DNA of 64,000 nucleotides from Bacteroidales bacterium (GTDB taxonomy: Bacteria; Bacteroidota; Bacteroidia; Bacteroidales; FEN-979). Where the stretch lies: NCBI GenBank assembly GCA_023229525.1, contig JALNZC010000002.1, positions 124,001 through 188,000 of the forward strand, in the 5' to 3' direction. The position numbers and the translations under genes were made by a program. Shown in pieces: positions 17,436-26,091 of this stretch. How positions within the stretch are numbered: the stretch's first letter is position 1; every line of letters begins with the position of its first letter. A model generated the notes under the pieces. The model worked only from the letters and a program-made list of their open reading frames with translations, did no database searches and had not been told where the DNA came from.

Positions 17436-19919
17436 TCAGGGATGACTGATAACCAGTTTCCGGAAAGTGGAACCGATCCTGATCAGATAGATTCCATCGG
17501 GAATATGAGCGGAATCGATGAGGATATGCTCCGACAATGGGACTTCCAGAAGAGTACGGCCAAAAATGTCAAGCATCAATAGCGTTTGAATAGATTCGGA
17601 CGAAGATGTGGAATGGATAGTATTGGATAGGTGATAGGAGTTAGGTGATAAGATATTGTGGAAAGTGGAATTTTGACTGGCTGGCAGGGGTTGCTTTGTA
17701 AATTCAATATATATTTTATTGTCCGCGGGATTTGGAAAGATGAGGAAATCATTTTCATCATTAGAACATACCGGATCGATTCCTGGAATAATTTGCGCAG
17801 GTGGTTTAGCGCTGATATAATTTAATCCGCCACAAAAATTTCCCACAATCAGGTCAAATTTTGTTTGGTCACTTAAATGGGCTATTGTACCGGATGAGCG
17901 CCAGCCGAAAGCGGTATCAGCCGGGATTGCGCCAGTAAGGAGATAAAGATCCGTGGAGGTGGCAAATTTTCCCTCCAGATTCCCGTCGATTGATTCGAAA
18001 TAATACAATCTGCCTTCATCAGAACCCACCAGAAGCCGAGTACTACCATCGGGTAACCGGAAAAAAAACGGGTTACTGTACCCATCATTGGAGATGTGAT
18101 AATTGGTTACATTGATTTTCCCGAGACTATCTGTGACAAAGGTGAAAAGTGGATTTTGAGGAGTTCCCTGATTAATATAATAGTTCAGATTTCCTTTACG
18201 CTCCCCGATGATCAATTCCGGGAAACCGTCCTTATTCAAATCAAAAAGTTGCGGGGTACTGTATGTACCGGTTTTGATCTGCTGATAATTGCGGTGGGCC
18301 TCTCCGAATTCAGGGATGTCGCCTGTTCCTCCGGAATTGGGAAAGAAAATAAGGGATCCATCGGCATTTCCGATTAAAAGGTCTGTCAGACCATCTCCGT
18401 TGAGGTCACCGAAGGCAGGATAAACACCCTGGAGGTGAAGTCGCGAAATTCCGGCAATATCGTCTGTAACATATTCAAAGACAGGCGAGGAACTGGTTCC
18501 TGTATTTTTAAAATATGCTATGCGCGATGTATACACCGAATGAAGCACTCCCTGGAAATAATAGGATGAATCGTAAAATCCGTAATTGCCGACAAACAAA
18601 TCGGTAAGACCGTCACCGTCAAAATCATATAAAACCGGGAAGGAGTTCGATCCGAAGTCCATCATTTCATTGCGGAACAACCGGTCGGTTTGAAATTGAA
18701 AAAAAGGGTGATTGACGCTTCCTGTATTTTTATAAAACCAGATACAATTATAATTATCGGAAATGTATAAATTCGGATCAAAGGGCGAAATCACCAAATC
18801 CTGTAAACCATCATTATTCAGATCCAGCAAAGAGGCTGCCGGAAAAGAAAAAAGTTTCACAGGTCGCGAATTGGAAGGAAAGGTGGTATCCTGATCTACC
18901 ATGAAAGCCGTATCGACAGAACCACCATTGATCAAGGCTATCAATCCGGGGAAATCAACATCTCCCAAGATGAGGTCCTTCAGCCCATCGTTATTCAGGT
19001 CGGTGGCAAGCATGGTTGAACCAGTGTGTTTTGGCCCAGGGAGCGGAATTCTTGTCCGTTCATTTCCGGATCCGGAAAAGTAGTCCCAGGCATCCAACAT
19101 TTCATTCCCATCCTCTTCAGATTCTTTCCTCCATTTTGACGCGATCTCCGGAACGAAGCTTTGGGAAGGACAAATTGCATTAAGCTGAATATGATTTCCC
19201 CCTTCACTCTCTTTGAATTTACCCCAGCAATGATCGCTGAGGCGATAATCTAAGCTGTCGCAGTTCCCGTATCTCTCCATCGATAAATTTTTATGATACT
19301 CAACGTAGGAGCCAAGTCCGAAAAATGTCAGTAAATCCAAATCGCCATCGCCGTCAATATCGGCCAATGCTGGGTAATCGACACTGGTCACGAGGATACC
19401 CACCTTCCCGGTGTAATAAAAGGATTCGAGCAAATCGGTCACAAGCTTGAATTTCAGAGCGGTATCGGAGACATTTTGGAACACCCTGACTCCACCGAAT
19501 CCATAGGTGAAAAGATCCATTTTCCCGTCACAATTAAAATCGGCAGTGATCACCCAATCGTGCATTTCTGGTAGTTTCGCGGCATATTCCGGAGCAAAGG
19601 AATAGTCAATCGTGTTGGGCGTTCCATGATTAATAAAGGTTAGTTTACGGTTCCCAAGCCGGTCGAAAATGAGCAGGTCTTCAATGCCATCAAGGTTAAG
19701 GTCAAGTGCACAAAACTGGCAGGAATTCAGCCCTCCGGCCCAGGGAAATAGTAGGTGGGAAAGATCTTCGGATGCAGGATGCAGGATGCAGGATGCAGGA
19801 TGCAGGATGGATACTGGATAAATCGTAAATCGTAAATCGTAAATCAAATGGCTGGATGCATTCTTGGAAAGGGTAATAAACAAGATAGACATGAATGTGA
19901 TTGCAAGGCGAATTTTCAT
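17436..19919 (-). CDS. secreted FG-GAP/VCBS repeat protein with T9SS type A sorting domain
   Basis: An 827-residue secreted protein. After a signal peptide (MKIRLAITFMSILFITLS) come eight DxDxDG-like calcium-binding repeats (for example DLNLDGIEDL, DFNCDGKMDL, DIDGDGDLDL, DLNGDGLTDL) typical of FG-GAP/VCBS beta-propellers. The C-terminus has LIFPNPADNKIYIEF...LLMLDIFGRTLLEVPL...IPDGIYLIRI, the type A sorting signal of the type IX secretion system, so the protein should be exported across the outer membrane and anchored or released. Two repeat arrays are in frame: heptamers just after the signal peptide (19771-19845) and a degenerate array within the sorting domain (17603-17662). No enzymatic domain is seen; adhesion is a guess. 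Confidence 0.85.
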   Translation of the reverse strand: MKIRLAITFMSILFITLSKNASSHLIYDLRFTIYPVSILHPASCILHPASEDLSHLLFPWAGGLNSCQFCALDLNLDGIEDLLIFDRLGNRKLTFINHGTPNTIDYSFAPEYAAKLPEMHDWVITADFNCDGKMDLFTYGFGGVRVFQNVSDTALKFKLVTDLLESFYYTGKVGILVTSVDYPALADIDGDGDLDLLTFFGLGSYVEYHKNLSMERYGNCDSLDYRLSDHCWGKFKESEGGNHIQLNAICPSQSFVPEIASKWRKESEEDGNEMLDAWDYFSGSGNERTRIPLPGPKHTGSTMLATDLNNDGLKDLILGDVDFPGLIALINGGSVDTAFMVDQDTTFPSNSRPVKLFSFPAASLLDLNNDGLQDLVISPFDPNLYISDNYNCIWFYKNTGSVNHPFFQFQTDRLFRNEMMDFGSNSFPVLYDFDGDGLTDLFVGNYGFYDSSYYFQGVLHSVYTSRIAYFKNTGTSSSPVFEYVTDDIAGISRLHLQGVYPAFGDLNGDGLTDLLIGNADGSLIFFPNSGGTGDIPEFGEAHRNYQQIKTGTYSTPQLFDLNKDGFPELIIGERKGNLNYYINQGTPQNPLFTFVTDSLGKINVTNYHISNDGYSNPFFFRLPDGSTRLLVGSDEGRLYYFESIDGNLEGKFATSTDLYLLTGAIPADTAFGWRSSGTIAHLSDQTKFDLIVGNFCGGLNYISAKPPAQIIPGIDPVCSNDENDFLIFPNPADNKIYIEFTKQPLPASQNSTFHNILSPNSYHLSNTIHSTSSSESIQTLLMLDIFGRTLLEVPLSEHILIDSAHIPDGIYLIRIGSTFRKLVISHP
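19771..19845 (-). repeat. two abutting heptamer arrays after a signal peptide
   Basis: Five exact GATGCAG units (19771-19805), then degenerate units, then three AAATCGT units plus a partial one (19820-19845). Two unrelated heptamers thus sit back to back. Both are translated in the FG-GAP protein directly after its signal peptide. Confidence 0.85.
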
Positions 19920-19926
19920 AGTAACA

Positions 19927-19955
19927 CAAAAGTATTAAAATTTTAGCTACTTTTG
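19927..19955. promoter_or_regulatory. divergent pair of TAnnTTTG -7 boxes
   Basis: TACTTTTG occurs on the minus strand at 19934-19927, about 8 nt before the FG-GAP start, and on the plus strand at 19948-19955, toward the response regulator. Both match the Bacteroidetes -7 consensus TAnnTTTG. No convincing -33 element was located. Confidence 0.45.
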
Positions 19956-20041
19956 GTTTTGAAACCATGGAACTACGCTCGTTTGAAGATGTCTGCAAAT
20001 CATTATAAAGCGGTTGATCATTATGAATGGTCTTTTATCTT

Positions 20042-20072
20042 TCATCCTGCATCCTGCATCCTGTATCTTTCA
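20042..20072 (+). repeat. short ATCCTGC heptamer array
   Basis: Three to four ATCCTGC/ATCCTGT units lie 35 nt upstream of the response-regulator start. They prolong the open frame upstream of the true ATG. Confidence 0.8.
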
Positions 20073-20104
20073 TTTTTAATTCTTTATCCATAATTTGCCT
20101 TATT

Positions 20105-21256
20105 ATGTCTCGAATTCTTGTAATCGACGATGAAAAAAGCATCCGGAATACACTGCGGGAGATCCTAGAGTACGAAAAATACCAGGTTGACGATGCTGCC
20201 GATGGGATAGAGGGTGTCCGGCTGGCAAAGGAGAACAAATACGATATCATCCTTTGCGACATTAAAATGCCGAAAATGGACGGAATGGAAGTTCTGAATC
20301 AGCTTACCAGTATAACCGATGCCCCTGTCATCATGATTTCCGGTCATGGCACTATTGACACAGCGGTTGAAGCCATCAAAATCGGGGCATACGATTATAT
20401 TTCGAAACCCCTTGATCTGAACCGGTTACTGGTAACCCTGCGCAATGCCCGGACGAGGACTGCACTGTTGGATGAAACCCGCCAACTACGGCAAAAGATC
20501 GAATCAAGTTATGCTATGATTGGCGAATCTGAAGTTATGCTGCAAATCCGGCAAATGATTGCCAAAGTTGCGCCAACTGAAGCCCGTGTGCTGATCACCG
20601 GTGAAAACGGGACCGGAAAGGAGCTTGTTGCCCGGCATCTTCATGCGCTGAGTCACCGTGCCAATGGCCCATTTGTGGAAGTCAACTGTGCTGCGATCCC
20701 TGCTGAATTGATCGAAAGTAATTTGTTCGGGCACGAAAAAGGTTCATTCACTTCGGCCATCAAACAACATAAAGGCGATTTCGAACAAGCAAATGGAGGA
20801 ACCTTGTTCCTCGACGAGATCGGTGATATGAGTCTTTCGGCCCAATCAAAGGTATTGCGCGCCCTTCAGGAAAATAAAATCACGCGGGTTGGCGGAGAAA
20901 AGGAGATCATGGTTGATGTGCGGGTCATTGCCGCGACCAATAAAAATATCCGTGAGGAGATCCGCAATAAAACATTCCGTGAAGATCTTTATCATCGGCT
21001 CAGTGTAATTATCATTGATGTTCCGCCGTTAACTCAAAGGCTTGACGACATACCCTTGCTTGTCGGACACTTTATAAATGATTATTGTCAAAGTATGGGA
21101 AAAGCCCCGACGGAAATCGCCCCGGAAGCCATAAGTGAACTAAAAACGATCCGATGGACCGGCAATATCCGTGAACTTAAAAATGTCGTGGAACGCTTGG
21201 TAATACTTAGTGACGGAACGATCACCGCAGAAGAAGTAAAACGTTATACCGTGTGA
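20105..21256 (+). CDS. NtrC-like response regulator (receiver plus AAA+ domain, no HTH)
   Basis: A 383-residue regulator starting at MSRILVIDDEKS; the frame is open further upstream but that part is repeat-derived. The receiver has the acidic pair D9/D10, phosphoacceptor D52 (LCDIKMPKMDG) and K in SKPLD. The AAA+ domain has Walker A GENGTGKE (~167), FGHEKGSFTSA, Walker B GGTLFLDEIGD (~240) and an arginine-finger region. The sigma54-contact loop reads GSFTSA rather than GAFTGA, keeping the F-T pair. The protein ends right after the AAA+ lid (EEVKRYTV), so the usual Fis-type DNA-binding helix is absent. It may act from solution on sigma54-RNA polymerase. Confidence 0.92.
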   Translation: MSRILVIDDEKSIRNTLREILEYEKYQVDDAADGIEGVRLAKENKYDIILCDIKMPKMDGMEVLNQLTSITDAPVIMISGHGTIDTAVEAIKIGAYDYISKPLDLNRLLVTLRNARTRTALLDETRQLRQKIESSYAMIGESEVMLQIRQMIAKVAPTEARVLITGENGTGKELVARHLHALSHRANGPFVEVNCAAIPAELIESNLFGHEKGSFTSAIKQHKGDFEQANGGTLFLDEIGDMSLSAQSKVLRALQENKITRVGGEKEIMVDVRVIAATNKNIREEIRNKTFREDLYHRLSVIIIDVPPLTQRLDDIPLLVGHFINDYCQSMGKAPTEIAPEAISELKTIRWTGNIRELKNVVERLVILSDGTITAEEVKRYTV

Positions 21257-21364
21257 TCAAGGTATCTTATGCATCTTGATTATTTTACTTGTTTAATTTA
21301 GTCGCCAATCGTTATTTAAATGAGATAAATCCCAAGGGTTGCAATCCTTTTTATTCATCAATTG

Positions 21365-21735
21365 TGGAGCTGGAGGGATTCGAACCCTCGTCCAAACAAG
21401 TAGCAAAAATGCTTTCTACATGCTTAGTGTCTGGTTGATTGTCGGGTTCCGGCTGGTCCGACACACACCTACCGGATCCGTAGTTCCTTTATTTTCGCCA
21501 TGACAGCGGAACAATGCCCTGACTATCTCAACCTTTTCGATGCCTCATCCGGAACACCGTTGAGAAGGGTTTCCCGGGAGACAAGACGCGCTTAATTTCT
21601 AAAATTAAGCAGCCAGTCTGTATGAATAATTGTCGCCGTTTATAGGCTGTGTGAACTGACTTTTTACGAGGTCGGCGCACGAGGACTCGGCATGCTAACA
21701 ATTCCACTTCCTTGCTGTCAAAACCGGTCAGCCCC
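21365..21735 (-). ncRNA. ssrA: transfer-messenger RNA (tmRNA)
   Basis: The 5' end GGGGCTGACCGGTTTTGACA and the 3' end with GGGTTCGAATCCC followed by TCCAGCTCCA form the tRNA-like domain (acceptor GGGGCT pairs with AGCTCC; CCA not encoded). Length is 371 nt. The resume reading frame lies at 21637-21605 on the minus strand and encodes GDNYSYRLAA followed by TAA, a tag ending in the LAA-type degron. tmRNA with SmpB rescues stalled ribosomes and tags the unfinished peptide for proteolysis. 5' and 3' ends are set by acceptor-stem pairing. Confidence 0.95.
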
Positions 21736-21746
21736 GGAAATTCCTG

Positions 21747-21754
21747 CAAAGATA
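21747..21754 (-). promoter_or_regulatory. ssrA -7 box (TATCTTTG)
   Basis: TATCTTTG on the minus strand is a full match to the Bacteroidetes TAnnTTTG element and lies 12 nt upstream of the tmRNA 5' end, as expected for the precursor's promoter. Confidence 0.65.
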
Positions 21755-21768
21755 CAAAAATTTACCCC

Positions 21769-21842
21769 ATCTCCCGTCACTTTTCTCCTATCTACGATCT
21801 CCCATTACTATCTCCAATCCCCCTTCACCTATCTCCAATCAT
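21769..21842 (+). repeat. CTATCTCC-type 7/8-nt array overlapping the gpsA stop
   Basis: Degenerate units around ATCTCCC/CTATCTCC/ATCTCCAATC fill the gap between ssrA and gpsA. They supply the last codons and stop of gpsA. Confidence 0.7.
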
Positions 21843-22905
21843 TTATCCCCTCCGCCAGGTTCAAAATAGTATTTACAAATGCAGAAACGTCATATTTAGT
21901 GCTGAAAATCTTATAAAGTTCCGCCAAGATTGGGAAATGTTCAGCTACATTCATTTTTTTCGAGATCTCCGAATAAAAAACATTCACAGCTGTTTTCCCT
22001 TCCAGCACCAGGTCATGCGAAACATGTTTTGTAAAAAAACCTTTTCCAATCAACAGTCCCAGGGTTCGGTTCCGGCTCAGGTCGTTAAGAGCGGTCAGGG
22101 CAAAATCACCATATCCGCAATAGTTGAAAAGGGTTTCTTCCTTTCCACCAAAATAATGCAAAACATGTCGCATTTCACGAAATGCTTTGGTTAGAATTAA
22201 AAACCGGAGATTGGGAGAATTGAATTGTGCATCCACAATGCCCATCACCACGGCATAAATATTTTTCAGGATGCTGAGAATCTCCACTCCCTGGCAGTCG
22301 GAAGAGTAATCGAAGTAAATGTTGGTTTCCCGGAAAAGAAAGGGAATGCCGGATGCCGGATGTTGGATACTGGATGCTGGATACTGGATGCCGGATGCTG
22401 GTTGATTGACAATGGAAGAGGAATAAGTTTCATATCCGAGGGTAAAACCGGTTGGGGATTGATTGATGATTTCCCTGGCAAATCCGGGGCCTTTGAGTGT
22501 GCATACCGGATTAGGAAAAGCGTCACGGATGCACTGGAACACGGTTTTGTGTTCTGCTCCAAAACCTTTAGCCAGGTTGACAAGAAGCGTCTTCGGGGGA
22601 ATATGATTTTTGATTTTTTTCAGGTAATCCATCACGGCCTCCGAGGGAATAGCCAGGAAAAGGATATCGTATTCTTCCAATAAACGATCATCTGATGATG
22701 CCGTCAACCTGGGACGAAGACGAATGGTGGGAAAATACTTTGAGTTGATGTGTTTGGTGTTAATGTCCTCCACGACCTGGGGTTCAATCGAGTGAAGCAG
22801 GACAGGAGATTCAGCGTTCCCTGCCAGGATATTTCCAAGCGCGGTACCGATTGCTCCTGCCCCTATAAACGCAAGATGCGGTTGTCGATTTTCCATACTG
22901 TTCAT
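21829..22905 (-). CDS. gpsA: NAD(P)H-dependent glycerol-3-phosphate dehydrogenase
   Basis: Reduces dihydroxyacetone phosphate to sn-glycerol-3-phosphate for phospholipid synthesis in the cytosol. The N-terminal FIGAGAIGTALGNIL (~14-28) is the dinucleotide-binding GxGxxG; NLAKGF (~111), GPGFAREI (~140) and the catalytic-region KNIYAVVMGIVD (~215) are present. It is 358 residues, ~25 longer than usual. The excess maps to QPASGIQYPASSIQHPASGI (~168-188), encoded by heptamers at 22346-22404 between the two domains' core elements. It overlaps the upstream kinase gene by 4 nt. Confidence 0.92.
   Translation of the reverse strand: MNSMENRQPHLAFIGAGAIGTALGNILAGNAESPVLLHSIEPQVVEDINTKHINSKYFPTIRLRPRLTASSDDRLLEEYDILFLAIPSEAVMDYLKKIKNHIPPKTLLVNLAKGFGAEHKTVFQCIRDAFPNPVCTLKGPGFAREIINQSPTGFTLGYETYSSSIVNQPASGIQYPASSIQHPASGIPFLFRETNIYFDYSSDCQGVEILSILKNIYAVVMGIVDAQFNSPNLRFLILTKAFREMRHVLHYFGGKEETLFNYCGYGDFALTALNDLSRNRTLGLLIGKGFFTKHVSHDLVLEGKTAVNVFYSEISKKMNVAEHFPILAELYKIFSTKYDVSAFVNTILNLAEGINDWR
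22346..22404 (-). repeat. heptamer array inside gpsA
   Basis: About eight units GGATGCC, GGATGTT, GGATACT, GGATGCT, GGATACT, GGATGCC, GGATGCT (plus strand) are read in frame by gpsA as alternating PASGIQY/PASSIQH heptapeptides. Confidence 0.85.
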
Positions 22906-25262
22906 GCTTTCTTTATTGGAAAAAGAATTTTAAAACAGGCGCCATCCGTATTGCTGATTTTCAATTCGGCTTCCACCTGTTGTACAAGGATATTTATAAT
23001 TTGCGATCCCATGGTTTGCTTAGTTCTGGATGAAAAATCAGGTGGCAGGCCAATGCCATCATCATGGATAGTAACACTCCATTTATCAAGCTCATCAGCT
23101 TTTAATAATACCCAGACATTTCCGGAAAGCTTTCCCCGGAATGCATATTTATAGGCATTGGTTATCAGTTCATTCACGATTAATCCAAGGGGTAATGCCA
23201 TTTCAATAGCCATGATGCAGGGATCAATATCGGTATGCAGTGTGATCCTGTCATTCTTGAATGCCGATGAAATGATCATAGAAAGGTTTTTCAGGTAATC
23301 GCCAAAAGGTATGACATGAATACCCTTGCCAAGATAAAGTTGTTCGTGTACCAGCGACATGGTGCGCACCCTCAGCTGAAGATCGGCAAAAGACCGGTCC
23401 AGTATGGGATCATGATTCAAACTTCGTTGCATATCCATCAGGCTGAAAAGTATGGCAAAATTATTTTTAACCCGGTTATGGATTTCATTCAGGAGTATTT
23501 CTTTTTGCCTTTCATTTTCCGAAATGAACTCTTCATGTTTTTTCCGCTCCGAAATATCACGGATAACCGATATTACCTCATTTAATTTACCTGTATTGCA
23601 ATCAAAAATCGGATTCACATTGCTTTCGGCCCAGAAAGTTGTTCCATCTTTTCGAAGTGCTTTAAAGGTATACCGGACTGGCTTTTTAAGTTGTTTCATC
23701 ACCGTCAGCCGCTCCTTTACATGAGCATGAGAAGACGGATCAACCAGATCGAAGGGTTTTTTATTGACCATTTCATAAGATTCAAAGCCAAAGAGTTTTT
23801 TACAGGAAGGGCTCACATAGATACGGTTCATGTCTCCGTCGAGCAACGAAATTACGTCCACAAGGTTTTCTGCCAGAAAACGGTAACGCTCTTCACTCTG
23901 CCGCATGAGTATTTCGGCCTCAGTACGTTCCACTATCTCTGTTTTTAATTGGTCATTCAGGAATCCAAGGGCGATTCTTTTTTTTCGGGTATTATTCAAT
24001 AAATTAGTGATAAAAAGAGTGAAAAAGAAAATGACCAGGAACCCAATTTCAAACGAAATGGTTTCGATTCTCCGATTGCGAAATTGTATATTCTTCAGGG
24101 TGTTTTCCTGTTTCAGCAGTTCGTTATTATATTCCATTTCAGTAATCAGCCAATTGGTATTCAGGATGTTGATTTCCGATTTGTTCATTTCGACAATCGA
24201 CTTTTGATTGAACTCCTGGTATTTTTGAAACGCGATAAAGGCGTTTTTATAGTTGTTCACCTTTCGGTAAAATTCATATAATTGTTTGTAAGCATAGGCT
24301 TTCAAGCAAGAATTCGAACCTGTTTCCAAAATCTTTATTCCGCTTATAAAATAATAAAGTGAAGAATCATACTTGTTCATAGCTAATAAAACCTTCCCCA
24401 AGTTGATCATCGATTGACCTAATAGGTCCTTCCTTCCGAATTTTTCACGAATATGAAGCGCACGAAGGCTGTATTCAAGTTCTTTCGGAAGATCACCCAT
24501 GAGCATGTATACGTGTGCAATACGGGTATATATGATTCCAACATTAGCATGATTACCGGTTTTTGAGAACATTTCCAGTGCATTATTATAATATGCAATA
24601 GCCTGGAAATATTCACCCAGCTTTTGACATGCATCACCTATTTGCCGGTAACAGATGCCCTGCCATCTTTGTTTTTTACTTTTTATAAAGTAAACGATAG
24701 AAAACAACCCATCTCGCTTTGATTGTTGGAAATTCCCTGTAGTAAAAAAATAATTCGTGCGGGAATAAAATATCAGACCAAGATCTTCCGGATCGTGGGT
24801 CCTAAGTGCCACTTTGTAGCCCAGACGAATATGTTCCATGGATTTCGCCGTATCATTTAGCCGTAAAAAAAGAGAGGAAAGAGTAACATGGGTATTGATA
24901 TATTCCGGCATTAAATTATTTTTCAGGTGCAGTTCCAGGTTGGAGAAAAGAATTTCAAAAGCTTTCAAAAAATTATCGTGGGTAGCATAGTATGTTACAA
25001 TTCCCATTAACGCTTCCTGTTGTCCTTTTAAATAATGGATGGAAACAGCGCGTTTCAGTATTTCTTGTGAGAGGAGATAACTGGTATCAATGTTGAAGTC
25101 GTAATAATATTCAATAAGCGGGATCAAGGAATCAATTTTCCTGACCTCATTATGGTAAACGGTTGAATCGGATTTTTTGTCAGCGTATGAAACATCTATT
25201 CCAGCGACAAGTCCTGAAATGAACAGAAATGCAACTACTAAATTCTTTTGCTGAAGATGCAT
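22902..25262 (-). CDS. TPR-PAS sensor histidine kinase (HisKA_2 type)
   Basis: A ~786-residue sensor. The start at MHLQQKNLV gives a hydrophobic signal segment; residues ~30-370 are TPR-like helical pairs (for example GICYRQIGDACQKLGEYFQAI). A transmembrane helix (~400-420, IGFLVIFFFTLFITNLL) is followed by a PAS domain with PAC motif (~455-580) and a HisKA_2 phosphoacceptor region LLNEIHNRVKNNFAILFSL (~588) with His in EIHNRVKNN. The ATPase part has NELITNAYKYAF (N-box) and HDDGIGLPPD (G1). HisKA_2 kinases usually act on response regulators in stress pathways. The stop overlaps gpsA by 4 nt. No cognate regulator is adjacent on the same strand. Confidence 0.88.
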   Translation of the reverse strand: MHLQQKNLVVAFLFISGLVAGIDVSYADKKSDSTVYHNEVRKIDSLIPLIEYYYDFNIDTSYLLSQEILKRAVSIHYLKGQQEALMGIVTYYATHDNFLKAFEILFSNLELHLKNNLMPEYINTHVTLSSLFLRLNDTAKSMEHIRLGYKVALRTHDPEDLGLIFYSRTNYFFTTGNFQQSKRDGLFSIVYFIKSKKQRWQGICYRQIGDACQKLGEYFQAIAYYNNALEMFSKTGNHANVGIIYTRIAHVYMLMGDLPKELEYSLRALHIREKFGRKDLLGQSMINLGKVLLAMNKYDSSLYYFISGIKILETGSNSCLKAYAYKQLYEFYRKVNNYKNAFIAFQKYQEFNQKSIVEMNKSEINILNTNWLITEMEYNNELLKQENTLKNIQFRNRRIETISFEIGFLVIFFFTLFITNLLNNTRKKRIALGFLNDQLKTEIVERTEAEILMRQSEERYRFLAENLVDVISLLDGDMNRIYVSPSCKKLFGFESYEMVNKKPFDLVDPSSHAHVKERLTVMKQLKKPVRYTFKALRKDGTTFWAESNVNPIFDCNTGKLNEVISVIRDISERKKHEEFISENERQKEILLNEIHNRVKNNFAILFSLMDMQRSLNHDPILDRSFADLQLRVRTMSLVHEQLYLGKGIHVIPFGDYLKNLSMIISSAFKNDRITLHTDIDPCIMAIEMALPLGLIVNELITNAYKYAFRGKLSGNVWVLLKADELDKWSVTIHDDGIGLPPDFSSRTKQTMGSQIINILVQQVEAELKISNTDGACFKILFPIKKA

Positions 25263-25283
25263 ATGGTTTCTCACTAATACTTG

Positions 25284-25291
25284 CAAAATTA
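25284..25291 (-). promoter_or_regulatory. -7 box for the TPR-PAS kinase (TAATTTTG)
   Basis: TAATTTTG on the minus strand matches TAnnTTTG and lies 21 nt upstream of the chosen ATG at 25262, which also supports that start. Confidence 0.5.
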
Positions 25292-25330
25292 GAAAATTAA
25301 AAACAGTAGAAATTTCTTGGGTTATATTCT

Positions 25331-25338
25331 TACTTTTG
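25331..25338 (+). promoter_or_regulatory. -7 box for the polysaccharide block (TACTTTTG)
   Basis: A full TAnnTTTG match about 100 nt upstream of the methyltransferase start, divergent from the kinase promoter. Confidence 0.45.
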
Positions 25339-25435
25339 TCATCATTTTTTAAATTTTTGGTGGAAGAGATCTTTGCAGGATTGATTTTTGGGTGAACAAT
25401 GGATGATGAATAGGAATTCTATATTCCTTAATTAG

Positions 25436-26080
25436 ATGGATCAAGACAATTACAAATACGTATATCAACAAAGGAAAGAGATGCTTGATTTCGTTCCGGA
25501 ATCTTGTAGGAAGATATTGGAAGTCGGATGTGGTGATGGATCTTTTTCAATGCAGCTGAAAGAACGGATAGGAGCAGAAATTTGGGGTATTGAATGGCAT
25601 CAGGAATCGGCGGATATTGCTGCAAAAAGCCTCGATAATGTGATCTGTGGCGATTTTTTAGAATTGATAGATTCAAATGAAATCCCTTCAGAGTTTTTCG
25701 AATGTATCGTTCTTAATGATACCCTGGAACATTTTCCCTATCATGATAAGGTATTACTAAAAATCAAGAAGTTATTGACACCTAATGGCTATGTTGTAAC
25801 CTCTCTACCTAATTTTAGAAACGTAGGTAATTTGTGGGAGATCATGATCAACAAAGATTTCAATTACAAGCCCTCTGGTATCCTTGACTATTCTCATTTT
25901 AGGTTTTTTACCATGAAAAGTATTATAAACCTCTTTGAGGAAACTGGTTATAATGTTATCAAATGCCAAGGAATCAATCCAACAAAAAGTATAAAAGTTA
26001 AGATATTTAACCTCCTGGCATTCAATTTCTTTTCAGATATTTTTTATATGCATATCGCCACTCTGGCAAGGTTAAAATAA
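25436..26080 (+). CDS. class I SAM-dependent methyltransferase
   Basis: A 214-residue protein with the SAM-binding motif I ILEVGCGDGSFS (~27-38), an acidic motif II in EIWGIEWHQ, and LNDTLEHFPYHDKVLLKIKKLL (motif IV/V, Methyltransf_11/23 type). The C-terminal half (FTMKSIINLFEETGYNVIKCQGINP) is the usual cap of glycan-locus methyltransferases. It is 11 nt upstream of a GT2 gene and opens a surface-polysaccharide block, so a sugar or lipid-linked glycan is the likely substrate. This block is visibly A+T-richer than the dcw region. Confidence 0.85.
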   Translation: MDQDNYKYVYQQRKEMLDFVPESCRKILEVGCGDGSFSMQLKERIGAEIWGIEWHQESADIAAKSLDNVICGDFLELIDSNEIPSEFFECIVLNDTLEHFPYHDKVLLKIKKLLTPNGYVVTSLPNFRNVGNLWEIMINKDFNYKPSGILDYSHFRFFTMKSIINLFEETGYNVIKCQGINPTKSIKVKIFNLLAFNFFSDIFYMHIATLARLK

Positions 26081-26091
26081 TTCCCAACATC

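Noticed and set aside
21712..22194. 160-codon plus-strand frame over gpsA
   Set aside because: Antisense shadow of gpsA and its repeat-rich 3' end.
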